Origin: Methanobacteriota archaeon
GTDB lineage: Archaea; Thermoplasmatota; Poseidoniia; Poseidoniales; Poseidoniaceae
Assembly: GCA_029979405.1 (NCBI GenBank)
Contig: JAPOHM010000001.1
Coordinates: 1 to 44,427 of the forward strand
DNA: 44,427 nt
Direction: 5' to 3'
A model generated the notes under the pieces. The model did not search any database and was not told the origin of the DNA. It worked only from the letters and a program-made list of their open reading frames with translations. The translations under genes and the position numbers were made by a program. Positions within the stretch are counted from its first letter, which is position 1. Each line of letters opens with the position of its first letter. Positions 32,410-41,521 of the stretch are shown here, one piece after another.

Positions 32410-33504
32410 TTACAGTCCTAATTCACCTAATTTTTCTGGTAAATATGTGTCTGTCACGAAATCTAAACCGTACTTGGCGAGGGATTGCTGTTCAGCCTTT
32501 TTGCCCAAATCTAACATCATTTTGATTTGGTCCTGCCACCAACCATCCGCAAATCGTGGATCGGATAATTCAGCTTTTAGAGCCTCTTCATCTTTCTTCG
32601 AGAGGTCATCAGATGGTAGGTCATAAGCAACAATATCATCAGCCGTGATGCCCAGATATGTGGCGGTAGGTGTAGCGAGGTATTCAGAAATGTGCGCTGT
32701 TTTAATTGCACCGTAAGCAATAGACGCAAAGATTCTGAAAGACCAAGGATCACCGTCGAGAAATACTACGACTGGCAAATCCCATTCTTCGCTCATTCTC
32801 TTCATTATCCTTCTTGTGGAGCGAGCTGGTTGACCTTTTAGATGCACTAAAGCGCATTTGTAATCTTCGTCAAATCCATTTTCAACTAATCTGTCGAACA
32901 TACCGCCAGTTTCAATCGCCATGATGAAATTAACATCGTGCTCCTTTAACTCGATCTTTTCAATCTCGACATTGTATGGTACGCCATAACCGGAATCGCC
33001 CACGTCATCCCTGGCATTGATTGTCATCCACTGCCCTCTTCTGTTCAATTCGTTCACAGTTACGTTTCCAATGATTCTAGCGCCGTCTTCTTCGGGCCTT
33101 AACTTGAAATCTTCCCTAAGGCAGGTTGTAACTACTTCCAAGTCTTCAGCAAGATTGTTGGATTCGTTTTGGCTTCCAAATTTACCAAGGCCCCATGCTT
33201 CTGAAATGTAGTACATTTCTCTTAGAGTGGATGACTTTCCAGTCTCAATCATTTCTTCAATAAATTCTACAATGTGTAAGGCCCTCAACAAGTTCTTTGC
33301 AGAACCGAGGCTTGTAGCGTCTCTTGTGGATTTATTTTTCCCGTATTTGTAAACACCTAATTTTTTATCAAATCCTATGTTGTTCTTAGTTCGAACGGGT
33401 AAAGTCATGGTTGGAGGTTCGCCTTTGACAATTTTGTCATACATTTCCTCTACAACTAGATGTAGCCTTTGCTTAGTCAATTCTGGATCGTTTACTCTTG
33501 CCAT
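32410..33504 (-). CDS. top6A: DNA topoisomerase VI subunit A
   Basis: A 364-residue Spo11/Top6A family protein that makes the transient double-strand break in type IIB topoisomerase action. The catalytic tyrosine is the second of the pair in STLREMYYISEAWG (near residue 99) in the winged-helix domain. The Toprim acidic residues are the Glu in FIMAIETGGMFDRL and the DxD in VVFLDGDPWSF. Length is typical. Two adjacent ATGs are possible; the GGAGGTGAT site at 33509-33517 places its GGAGG core 8 bases before ATG 33504 and 5 before ATG 33507. The start overlaps the top6B stop, so translation is coupled and the subunits are made together. Confidence 0.95.
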   Translation of the reverse strand: MARVNDPELTKQRLHLVVEEMYDKIVKGEPPTMTLPVRTKNNIGFDKKLGVYKYGKNKSTRDATSLGSAKNLLRALHIVEFIEEMIETGKSSTLREMYYISEAWGLGKFGSQNESNNLAEDLEVVTTCLREDFKLRPEEDGARIIGNVTVNELNRRGQWMTINARDDVGDSGYGVPYNVEIEKIELKEHDVNFIMAIETGGMFDRLVENGFDEDYKCALVHLKGQPARSTRRIMKRMSEEWDLPVVVFLDGDPWSFRIFASIAYGAIKTAHISEYLATPTATYLGITADDIVAYDLPSDDLSKKDEEALKAELSDPRFADGWWQDQIKMMLDLGKKAEQQSLAKYGLDFVTDTYLPEKLGELGL

Positions 33505-35582
33505 CATGCATCACCTCCAAATAGAGTTGTTTGTTTAGAAACTGTAGATGGTGCACCATCATCTGTACTTTCTTCGACTTCTACTGACTCTTCCTCTGAA
33601 TCGTCTTCATCTTCGATTACTTCTTCATCAGATTCCGACAAAGCTAATTCTTGATTTCTGATTTCCTTTAGCATCTTTTCATCGAGTTTTGTAGCTCCAA
33701 TCACATCTTGGGTGCCTCTGAAGAACACGTCGGTTTCAGTCCAATCACCTTTCTCGAGGTTAGATAAAGAGTACTCAATAACAGCCTTTTCACCCGGCTC
33801 CAAGGTTTCTAATTTCCATCCCCAAATGCCCATAGCTTCTTTTCTGCCACCTCTTTCGTTTCCAACCATTTCTGAATTTTCTTTTTCTGGCCAATTGACC
33901 AGTAAAGAGTAACTTCGAGCTCTTGAGGTATAATTGAACAAAGTGATTTTTACATCAACCATTTTGGTTTCTTTATTCCAGGTTGTAGTTTCATTACAAA
34001 TTACTGCGCTCATAATTTTTGTAATTGAGCCAGCCAAATCCGGCACGGGCCTTTCAAGAATTGATGCAGATTTCTCAGCAATTGCGGGAAGAATGTCATT
34101 GATCAATTCGAACTTCTCTCTGGTTTTCGCCATTTTCTTCTTCTTTTCGAGGTGCTTTCTCAAACCTCTTCCCAATTCAAGCATCGCTTTCCTTGTCTCT
34201 TCAAAGACAAACCCATTATCGGCTAAAGCCTCTTTTGCTTCAGAGGTAAACTGTACATTTGTGCTTGCCAGATGAACAAGAATTGCAGCCGGCCCTTTTG
34301 GAACCCCCTTTCCACCTGCTTGTTCAAGGCCGTATTGTCTCCAGTCAACACTCTCAATCGCCTTTGTTAGGAGACAACCACCTTGTTGATACATCAATGG
34401 GACCCTGTTTGCAAACCTAAGAACTTCAACGTGCTTGTCGGAAGGTAAATCTTGGCCGAAGATTAGACCAACTTCAACCTGAAATGGATTACCGTGACTC
34501 ACGGTGGGGGACCTCGTCATCGTTGCAATGAATTTTGAATCAATAGTTTTAGACAACCCCTTCTTGATTAACATCTCTTCAATTGGAGAAAGACAATTTG
34601 TCGGAGGAGATAGCAATTTTATCGGCTTCCCTCCAAGCTTCCTTTCCCCCTGAAAAGTTTCCAATAAAGCCCGAACATCATCTGGTTTTAGGGTTGCAGG
34701 CTTCTTTGATACTTCTAACTCAGCGGCCTCACAAAGGTCCTTTGCAGCTCGCATTGAAACTCCAGAAAAGTTCTGTCTAAGGAAAACAGTCATTCTGGAA
34801 TCCTTCGATTCACGACACATTCTTTGAAGTTGGCCCAACTCTATACCGTGAGGATGTGGTTTAATTGCGTCTACCTTACGAGGAAGTCTTTCAGTGACCC
34901 TTGGCCAGTGATGTACTTCTCCATCAGGGTCGATAAATGTGATATCAGCATGCGGATTTACGATACTTGTCATTCGCAGATATTGGTATACTGACTGTTT
35001 CCCTCGCTGATATTTACCCTTCATTCTTGTTGTAACTTTCAATCCGTGTTCTTTCGGTAGTCCATCATGAGCTATCCAAATTTCACGATCTTGCTCAGAT
35101 TTCACGGCTTTGTTACGACGAGTATCTAATCCTATTTTTACCGTAACTGCGGTATTTTCGCTTGCGATTTTTGATAGTACGTGAGTTGGTTTACCAGTGG
35201 TTAGTTGAGCGTACATCACAACTCCGGTAATTCCTATCCCCTGTTGTCCCCTGCTTTGCCTAATTGCGTGAAACCTTGACCCGAACAATAGTTGGCCGAA
35301 AACCTTCTCGATGCTCTTTTGCGGAATGCCTGGGCCATTATCTTCAGTAATTAATTCAAGAATCTCTCTCTTGCTATTTACCTTGTTAATTTGAACTCTG
35401 ATTTCAGGAAGTATTCGAGCTTCTTCACAAGCGTCGAGAGAATTGTCAACTGCTTCTTTGACGGCAGTTATTATTGACCTTTGAAGGGAATCAAAACCGA
35501 GGAAATGTTTGTTTTTCTCGAAGAACTCTGATATTGCAATTTGCTTTTGGTTACTTGCCATTTTATCTGCTATGCCAGCCAT
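33504..35582 (-). CDS. top6B: DNA topoisomerase VI subunit B
   Basis: A 692-residue GHKL ATPase subunit that drives strand passage. The N box is TAVKEAVDNSLDACEE (39-54, Glu43/44 and Asn47), the ATP lid region is TEDNGPGIP (79-87), and GQQGIGITG (112-120) follows. A helix-two-turn-helix region, the transducer domain and a C-terminal beta sandwich with SLLVNWPEKENSEM complete the usual layout. An acidic tail (EDEDDSEEESVEVEEST) ends in KQTTLFGGDA, where QTTLF resembles a PCNA-interacting motif. An ATG at 35561 (MASNQKQ) is an alternative start that matches family N termini. Upstream 35583-35672 holds no gene. Confidence 0.95.
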   Translation of the reverse strand: MAGIADKMASNQKQIAISEFFEKNKHFLGFDSLQRSIITAVKEAVDNSLDACEEARILPEIRVQINKVNSKREILELITEDNGPGIPQKSIEKVFGQLLFGSRFHAIRQSRGQQGIGITGVVMYAQLTTGKPTHVLSKIASENTAVTVKIGLDTRRNKAVKSEQDREIWIAHDGLPKEHGLKVTTRMKGKYQRGKQSVYQYLRMTSIVNPHADITFIDPDGEVHHWPRVTERLPRKVDAIKPHPHGIELGQLQRMCRESKDSRMTVFLRQNFSGVSMRAAKDLCEAAELEVSKKPATLKPDDVRALLETFQGERKLGGKPIKLLSPPTNCLSPIEEMLIKKGLSKTIDSKFIATMTRSPTVSHGNPFQVEVGLIFGQDLPSDKHVEVLRFANRVPLMYQQGGCLLTKAIESVDWRQYGLEQAGGKGVPKGPAAILVHLASTNVQFTSEAKEALADNGFVFEETRKAMLELGRGLRKHLEKKKKMAKTREKFELINDILPAIAEKSASILERPVPDLAGSITKIMSAVICNETTTWNKETKMVDVKITLFNYTSRARSYSLLVNWPEKENSEMVGNERGGRKEAMGIWGWKLETLEPGEKAVIEYSLSNLEKGDWTETDVFFRGTQDVIGATKLDEKMLKEIRNQELALSESDEEVIEDEDDSEEESVEVEESTDDGAPSTVSKQTTLFGGDA
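33509..33517 (-). promoter_or_regulatory. strong ribosome binding site of top6A
   Basis: GGAGGTGAT on the coding strand, a full match to the expected 16S rRNA 3' end, placed just inside the end of top6B. Confidence 0.7.
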
Positions 35583-35672
35583 TCTACCACAACCTAAGGT
35601 CCTCCTCCGTCCTAATGACGTTGGGCCTCGAGCATAGTTAGGCCTATGGCCGAGGTTATTGAATAATGGCGT

Positions 35673-36359
35673 TCATTCCTTTCCCAAAAGGTCAATATTT
35701 GATATTGTTAAGTTTCTCAAATAATATATTATCCAAACAGTGAGAAGTAAAGAAAGAGAAAGTGCGGCCCAGTATGTCCAATCTCTTGTGCCTTCTATTG
35801 CGGCGGCGATGTCAGAAGATTTCGAACCCCAATATGCATACAAAAGTCCTGGAACAATCATCCCTGAGGAACCGAAAAAGTAGTCTTTCCACTTCACATC
35901 GGTGACGCCGTATCCGTAGTTTAGAAAGGGGTATGGTATTACGAGACTGACCCTAGTAAGAAATACACATCTGAAGCCATTTTCTTTTACCGATTTCTGA
36001 ATTCCTTGAATTACGGGACTATTTTTGGTTTTCCTTTCAACAACGTGATGCAAGTATTTTCTCGTAATCCAAAACGGCAAGATTGCCCCTAATACCGCTC
36101 CTACGAAAGCCACTATCCACCCTAACCAGAATCCGAAAAGAACTCCTGAAACGAATTTGTGAAAACTTGCTGGAGCAACGAGAAGGGCTAGTATGACATA
36201 CAGTATTAGCCAGAGAAAGATTCCTAGAATTCCATTGTCAGGAAACCATTCAGCCATTTCAATAAGAGGGGAAAGTAGGGTTTCAGTTAATGTAATCGAG
36301 ACGGCAATTCCTAGGATTACTCCAATGATGCTCAACCAAGCAATCATCCTGTTTGACAT
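35673..36359 (-). CDS. TVP38/TMEM64 (DedA-like) membrane protein
   Basis: A 228-residue membrane protein of the SNARE-associated/VTT domain family. About six hydrophobic segments are seen; the VTT core has FHKFVSGVLFGFWLGWIVAFVGAVLGAILPFWITRKYL and FLTRVSLVIPYPFLNYGYGVTDVKWKDYFFGS, with the re-entrant loops typical of scramblase-related DedA/VTT proteins. The family handles lipids or membrane homeostasis; the precise role is unknown. Its ATG shares one base with the aconitase-family stop (TGATG), so it is co-translated with that gene. A TTG at 36362 is less likely. Confidence 0.85.
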   Translation of the reverse strand: MSNRMIAWLSIIGVILGIAVSITLTETLLSPLIEMAEWFPDNGILGIFLWLILYVILALLVAPASFHKFVSGVLFGFWLGWIVAFVGAVLGAILPFWITRKYLHHVVERKTKNSPVIQGIQKSVKENGFRCVFLTRVSLVIPYPFLNYGYGVTDVKWKDYFFGSSGMIVPGLLYAYWGSKSSDIAAAIEGTRDWTYWAALSLSLLLTVWIIYYLRNLTISNIDLLGKE

Positions 36360-38353
36360 CAAACCACATCAGCAAATAATCCGTCTTGCCATGCAGATAT
36401 TTTCCCGGTAAAGGCGCTTGCCGCTACTGTCAATGGGCTTGCTAGGTATAATTTACCCGGGCCAGAGCGCCCTTGAAAATTCCTGTTTATTGCAGAAACC
36501 GTAACCTGTTCAGGTGTAATAGAAACGCCTGGGCCCGCCCCAATACAAGCGCCACATCCGGGGTCAATCAATTTCACACCCACTTTTTTGAAAAGATCGT
36601 GCCAGCCCTTTCTCACAGCCAAATCTTTGACCTGCCCGCTTCCATATTGAATGTAAAAATCTACGCCGTCCTTTACTTTCAACCCAACATTGTCGGCGGC
36701 TTGACAGACTTGTGCATAATATGCAACATCGTCTTCTTTTCCAGCAGTACAAGAGCCACCATATGCGATGTCGATAGCAACCGCACCAATTTCTGAGACA
36801 TTCGCCCCGTTCGTTGGGTCAGACGGAATTCCTTCGTCAGGGTCTCCAGGATGAGCTACCATCGGTACAATCTGACTCAAGTCGATGGTGTGAATTCCGC
36901 CATGATATTCTGCGTTTGCATCGGGCGAAACTGATAAATTTCGCATAATTTCTCTGTCCAGACCCTGTTCTTTTTCCATCCAATCATAAAGCAAATCATC
37001 GGCTTCGCAAATACCAGTTCGAGCACTACATTCAGTTGCCATGTTGCATAAAGTCGCCCTCTCGTCAACCGATAGTGAAGATAAGCCAGGGCCACCGAAC
37101 TCCATTGAGCGATTTAGTGTCAATTCTTTTCTTGCATGGTCCGCCAGAATGAATAAAATCACATCTTTAGCGGTGCAACCCGGATTTAGGTTACCAACCA
37201 ATTCAAATCTAATCGATTCAGGAACTTTAGCAAATGTGAATCCAGAATAGACCAAACTAGCATATTCCGTCGCACCTACTCCATAGGTCAGAGCATTTGT
37301 TGCCCCTCCCATACATGTGTGGGAATCCGTAGCTTGTATGAAATCTCCAACCTCGATGAACTCCTCTCTTGCGACTTGATGACAGATTCCTGGTGAAACA
37401 CCATCCGTAGCGGAATAGTCTCGAACCCCAGTGTGTTTTTGGAATTCAACTTGCAAGTCTCTTAATGTCTGTACCTTATTCATGTGAGGAACAAACTTTG
37501 GGTTATGTTCAGCGTACAACAAGTGATCTTCGAAGACCGCAAACTTGTCTGGATTAGGCAATTGGTAGCCTACACCGTATTCTTCGGATAAAAATGTGTG
37601 AACTTGAGCAGTAGTGAATTCATGACTATATCCACCTTGAACTTGAGCAATAACCGGATCATTCGGCTTCACACACTGTCCTTCTGCTTGTCCGACCAGG
37701 TTTCGAGCAATGATTTTTTCAGCCATTGTCATAGGTCTTTCTTCAGTATTTAGTGGTGGCAGAGAAATATCTTTGTTAGTTAACTTTGAAGCAAAAGCGA
37801 ACAAACCCCCATTTTCGACTACTTTTTGTGTTACAGGGTCGTAGCGCTCAGTAAATTCAGAAAGCGGAATATTCTCCCCATTTTGCAATTTAGTTAGGAT
37901 GTCGTAACCGCCCATCAACTGCCCTAAGTTTATGTTATTTCTTTCATGAATCGGAGCGAAAGATGAAGCAATAACGATTCTAATTCCGGCCCATCTCTCA
38001 CACTGAGCAGCCGTTTCTCTTGATGACCCGGTTCCCTTTCTTTGTCCAGAAACAATTACCTCAAAATTCCCGTCGATTAATGCGTTTTCTCTGAAAACTC
38101 TCATACCTTCGTGCATCAAACCTGCATAAGCGTTTTTTGCAATTTCAGAAGGCTCATGATCAAAACAAACCCATGCCGGCGTCATCATGTCTGTGTTGAT
38201 GTCGTCTAGTAAGTCAGCAGGATCTATGTCCTCCATTTTCAAATTCAAACCTTCATACAACTGTTTCTTGATTAATGACAAGTCCTTTGTCAAGAATAAG
38301 ACTCTTTTTTCGGGATTTAGTCGAATCGATTTTGGCGGCCAAACTTCGCTCAT
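36359..38353 (-). CDS. aconitase-family hydro-lyase with N-terminal swivel domain
   Basis: A 664-residue [4Fe-4S] hydro-lyase. The small swivel domain comes first (about 90-190) with VIVSGQRKGTGSSRETAAQCERW, where GSSRE is the substrate-binding loop. The large catalytic part follows (about 210-660) with ATDSHTCMGGATNALTYGVGATE, the first cluster cysteine in GGSCTAGKEDD (near 534) and the other two in PGCGACIGAGPG (near 599-602). This order, small before large, is that of AcnB, but the AcnB HEAT-like domain is absent; AcnA and AcnD have large before small. Aconitase, homoaconitase, isopropylmalate and methylcitrate dehydratases are all possible. It is followed directly by the TVP38 gene. A TATA-like GTTATACGG lies 30-38 bases upstream on the coding strand. 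Confidence 0.87.
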   Translation of the reverse strand: MSEVWPPKSIRLNPEKRVLFLTKDLSLIKKQLYEGLNLKMEDIDPADLLDDINTDMMTPAWVCFDHEPSEIAKNAYAGLMHEGMRVFRENALIDGNFEVIVSGQRKGTGSSRETAAQCERWAGIRIVIASSFAPIHERNNINLGQLMGGYDILTKLQNGENIPLSEFTERYDPVTQKVVENGGLFAFASKLTNKDISLPPLNTEERPMTMAEKIIARNLVGQAEGQCVKPNDPVIAQVQGGYSHEFTTAQVHTFLSEEYGVGYQLPNPDKFAVFEDHLLYAEHNPKFVPHMNKVQTLRDLQVEFQKHTGVRDYSATDGVSPGICHQVAREEFIEVGDFIQATDSHTCMGGATNALTYGVGATEYASLVYSGFTFAKVPESIRFELVGNLNPGCTAKDVILFILADHARKELTLNRSMEFGGPGLSSLSVDERATLCNMATECSARTGICEADDLLYDWMEKEQGLDREIMRNLSVSPDANAEYHGGIHTIDLSQIVPMVAHPGDPDEGIPSDPTNGANVSEIGAVAIDIAYGGSCTAGKEDDVAYYAQVCQAADNVGLKVKDGVDFYIQYGSGQVKDLAVRKGWHDLFKKVGVKLIDPGCGACIGAGPGVSITPEQVTVSAINRNFQGRSGPGKLYLASPLTVAASAFTGKISAWQDGLFADVV

Positions 38354-38624
38354 ATCCCTGCCTCGTGTCTTTCACGAAGGAGCACCGTATAACGGGTTCG
38401 GAAATTGTTTATTTTGGCATTATTCCAGAATTGGTATCGTCGAAAAAAATTGCCGTTTTGAAAGATTTATTTTTCTTATTTATTTTCAAAAATAGAAAAA
38501 CAAGTAACTGCGAAGATATAGGCATAGAAAATATATTAATGGTGTCTAAAAAAGGTTTATATAGCCCTCGTTGGAGGGATTCATACTTAATCAGTTACTT
38601 CGTGTAATTTGAGGGGGAGTTTAA
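38354..38624. other. 271-base divergent promoter region between the aconitase-family gene and tfb
   Basis: The longest gene-free stretch in the window. It holds a TATA-like element for each direction, a small inverted repeat TCGTG/CACGA at 38363-38377 between the aconitase-family TATA-like box and its start, and a very AT-rich core around 38450-38545. I see no conserved small protein or RNA in it. Confidence 0.6.
38556..38563 (+). promoter_or_regulatory. TATA box of tfb
   Basis: TTTATATA, a consensus archaeal TATA box, preceded by a purine-rich AAAAAAGG that could serve as the TFB recognition element. Transcription should begin near 38587, leaving a leader of about 38 bases that contains a GAGGGGGAG ribosome binding site ending near 38619. 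Confidence 0.75.
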
Positions 38625-39551
38625 ATGGATAACCAACAAGTGGAAGATATCGTAAAATGTAGCGATTGTGGAAGTAGGTCACTAACCCGTGACGAAACCC
38701 GTGGAGAAGTAGTCTGTGATGACTGCGGATTAGTATTAGAAGACAATGTAATTGACCAAGGTGCAGAATGGCGTGTATTCTCTCCAGAACAGGGTGACCA
38801 GAGAGCAAGAACTGGTGCGCCAATGACCGTTATGTTGCACGACAAGGGATTGTCAACAGATATCGATTGGCAGAACAAGGACTACTCCGGTAAAACAATC
38901 AACTCAAGATACAGGTCTCAATTCTATCGAATGAGAAAGTGGCAAAAGAGATCGAGGGTTTCGAATGCTACTGAAAGAAACCTAGCAATGGCGTTGGCCG
39001 AGCTTGACCGAATGGCGAGCAGACTCGAACTACCAAAATCAGTCAGAGAAGCGGCGGCAGTGAATTACAAGAAAGCAGTCGAAAAGAGACTTATCAGAGG
39101 CCGTTCCATAGAAGGGGTAGCAGCGGCTTCACTATATGCTGCATGTAGACAATGTAACGTTCCAAGAACCCTTGATGAAATTGGGCAGGCGAGTAGGACT
39201 GGAAGAAAAGAAATCGGTAGAACCTACAGATTCATGGTAAGGGAATTGAAGATGAAGATTATGCCAACTGGCCCTGAAGATTACATCTCCAGATTCTGCT
39301 CAGGTCTTGGACTTGACGCTGAAGTCGAATCAAAAGCTCACGAGTTAATCAAAGCGGCACAAGAAAAAGAATTGACCAGCGGTAGAGGCCCAACAGGCAT
39401 AGCGGCGTCAATCATTTACATTGCAAGTGTATTATGCGGTAAGAGAAGAACTCAGAGAGAAGTGGCTGAAGTTGCCGGAGTTACTGAAGTTACAATCAGA
39501 AATCGATACAAAGAACTGATTCAGAATTTGAATATCGAACTTGACATTTGA
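38625..39551 (+). CDS. tfb: transcription initiation factor IIB (TFB)
   Basis: A 308-residue general transcription factor that bridges TBP-bound promoter DNA and RNA polymerase. The zinc ribbon has C12-x2-C15 and C31-x2-C34 ([19 protein letters not shown]). The B-reader and linker follow with [17 protein letters not shown]. The first cyclin fold (about 115-200) includes [17 protein letters not shown], and the second (about 210-300) includes [18 protein letters not shown] and the BRE-reading helix [19 protein letters not shown]. Full length and intact. The promoter has a consensus TATA box, and a HEAT-like gene follows after 33 bases with its own ribosome binding site. Confidence 0.97.
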   Translation: MDNQQVEDIVKCSDCGSRSLTRDETRGEVVCDDCGLVLEDNVIDQGAEWRVFSPEQGDQRARTGAPMTVMLHDKGLSTDIDWQNKDYSGKTINSRYRSQFYRMRKWQKRSRVSNATERNLAMALAELDRMASRLELPKSVREAAAVNYKKAVEKRLIRGRSIEGVAAASLYAACRQCNVPRTLDEIGQASRTGRKEIGRTYRFMVRELKMKIMPTGPEDYISRFCSGLGLDAEVESKAHELIKAAQEKELTSGRGPTGIAASIIYIASVLCGKRRTQREVAEVAGVTEVTIRNRYKELIQNLNIELDI

Positions 39552-39584
39552 GTTTGCAAATATTTCTCCTGAGAGGGGGCTCAA

Positions 39585-41051
39585 ATGAAAAGTCGAAGTA
39601 GGGTATCAGAAAGCGTTCTAGAGTCGTTAGCCGATAGGCTAGTCGAGGCTTTGGAGAATGGTGTCAAGTCATGGCCTTTGCCAGAGCCACCCTTGTTCGA
39701 CCCTGATTTTCCGCCAATCCATCCAACAGAAGAGCGGGATTTAGCAGAGAAGGGACTCGCTTTACTACATGCGGATAGAGGAATGTTCGACAGACACCTT
39801 GCAATAGTCGTTGACCTGATTGTACCCCATAGAATGAATTTGTCTGATGACCCATTTGAGATTCATGAAAAATTTTTACTAAAACGAATAGACGTGCTCA
39901 ATGAAAGACTGCTATTTGCAATCGCAACAGAATGGTTTGCTCAAGCCCTTGACAGGACCTCACCAGATGCAGATAGATGGTGGTTAGCAATTTGCTTGCT
40001 CAACGGATTGTGCGACGCAGCTCATGGACAGCCAGTTCATCAAGGGTATCATCTCGTTGAGTCAATAGCTCTAGCTGAGAGGCCAGGCACCTGGCATACT
40101 CAGCCTGAGGTTACCTCTTCCAGCCTAGACTGGAACCCTCATGCAGTCGTGCCAAGAAATACGGCTGTTGTAGCCCACGAAGCAGGTGCTAACGCTGCAA
40201 AATGGATGCTTGAACAACTGGAGAACGGCGATGAAGAAAAAAGAAAATTGCTGATTGAGTGGTGCAAATTATTAATCGAGAGAAAGGAATTAATCGAACC
40301 TTTAGGCATTTCTAAGATTCTCATCAGACGAAGTTCTGACCCGTCTGAAGAAGTATCTACCAGAGTAGTATCTTGCTTGGCTAAGCTAATCGAAGGGGAC
40401 ATGGATTCTGCAAAAGAATGCATAAGAATTCTCAATAATAGGGAAGACCTTCTTACAAGGAGAGCTATGGCAGATGTGCTGACTAGAATGTTTAGGAGAA
40501 TCACATTCGACGCAATTCCTCTAATGGATAAAATGCTTGAAGATGATGATGAGAGCGTTTTAGCCGCTGCAAGTGCAACAGTTGGCGATTTGCGATTTTT
40601 AGATAAGGAAATGTGGGCTGACAAAATACTTGAGTTGTGTAGCCATAAGTCTGGAATTGTTAGGAGGAATATCGTACATACAATTAGAGATTATCTCGAA
40701 GAATTCAATGACGATAATAGAGAAATCATTCCCAAATTATGGGAAGATGGTGATGAAGTGGTTCTGACCAGGTTGAAGGAATTACTAATTAGAATGGATC
40801 AAGTCGATGCAAACCGATTTTCGATTACGCTCAAGTCGATTAGTTCATTTGACCTCGAACCACTTTGGGGTCCTATGAGAATAAAAGACGAATCAAGAGT
40901 CGACCAGTGGATTAAGTGGCTAGACGGCGATGCGGAAATGCCTGAGACCCCAGAAATAATCGAAAGACACGTCTCAGACATGACAGAAGGGGAATTGCCA
41001 GAACTTGGTGATGCACTGGATATTTTAGACGATATGGGCTTCTTGGATTGA
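39585..41051 (+). CDS. HEAT-like repeat protein downstream of tfb
   Basis: A 488-residue, almost wholly helical protein. Residues about 225-420 contain repeated helix pairs of about 35-40 residues (DPSEEVSTRVVSCLAKLI, DDDESVLAAASATVGDL, HKSGIVRRNIVHTIRDYL, DGDEVVLTRLKELL), typical of HEAT-type scaffolds that bind proteins. The N-terminal 200 residues are not recognised; they include a HPTEERDLAEKGLALLHADRG helix and a Trp-rich segment. The tail is acidic (LPELGDALDILDDMGFLD). It has no signal peptide. GAGGGGG lies 5 bases before the ATG. Co-transcription with tfb hints at a role in transcription, but that is inference. Confidence 0.77.
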   Translation: MKSRSRVSESVLESLADRLVEALENGVKSWPLPEPPLFDPDFPPIHPTEERDLAEKGLALLHADRGMFDRHLAIVVDLIVPHRMNLSDDPFEIHEKFLLKRIDVLNERLLFAIATEWFAQALDRTSPDADRWWLAICLLNGLCDAAHGQPVHQGYHLVESIALAERPGTWHTQPEVTSSSLDWNPHAVVPRNTAVVAHEAGANAAKWMLEQLENGDEEKRKLLIEWCKLLIERKELIEPLGISKILIRRSSDPSEEVSTRVVSCLAKLIEGDMDSAKECIRILNNREDLLTRRAMADVLTRMFRRITFDAIPLMDKMLEDDDESVLAAASATVGDLRFLDKEMWADKILELCSHKSGIVRRNIVHTIRDYLEEFNDDNREIIPKLWEDGDEVVLTRLKELLIRMDQVDANRFSITLKSISSFDLEPLWGPMRIKDESRVDQWIKWLDGDAEMPETPEIIERHVSDMTEGELPELGDALDILDDMGFLD

Positions 41052-41052
41052 A

Positions 41053-41469
41053 TCACTCCGATTCATCTATTTTCTCGGCTAGTGGTCCTGCGACAGAAAG
41101 CCAAACATATACTCCATTTGTCAAAACAAGCGTTCCGATTAGGGTCAAGATTAATCCCGACGGGTCTGGGAAAAAATCAATTCTACCAAATGAAAAACCA
41201 AGGAACAGAAAGACAATACCTGCAATGATAACCTGAATTGAAGATTTTTCCGGATCATTCCAAATGTCAATCGTTGGGATCAATCCTTTTCTGTTAAATG
41301 TAAATCTAAACCAAGAAATGTAAAGACAGACAATACCGACTAATCCAATGGAGCCAGAGGTAAAAGTTTCATCATTCCAAGGCCCTTCAGGTGAGAGGTC
41401 GGTAAAAGTAATTGCAACCATTGCAAATCCTACAATAGCGAATGACTTCCATTCTGTTTTCCCTCCCAT
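41053..41469 (-). CDS. small four-span membrane protein
   Basis: Not recognised. A 138-residue protein with four hydrophobic segments: about 8-25, 41-60, 79-99 and 106-128. It has short loops and an acidic C terminus (AEKIDESE). The frame is open to 41730, but the upstream part is a shadow of the galU coding sequence; ATG 41469 leaves a sensible 52-base gap to the galU start. No ligand-binding motif. It ends 1 base from the convergent HEAT-like gene. Confidence 0.72.
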   Translation of the reverse strand: MGGKTEWKSFAIVGFAMVAITFTDLSPEGPWNDETFTSGSIGLVGIVCLYISWFRFTFNRKGLIPTIDIWNDPEKSSIQVIIAGIVFLFLGFSFGRIDFFPDPSGLILTLIGTLVLTNGVYVWLSVAGPLAEKIDESE

Positions 41470-41521
41470 GCCCCTCCTACGGGGGGCGACCCTTGAAAGC
41501 GATGGCGTTCTCGAAGGTGTA

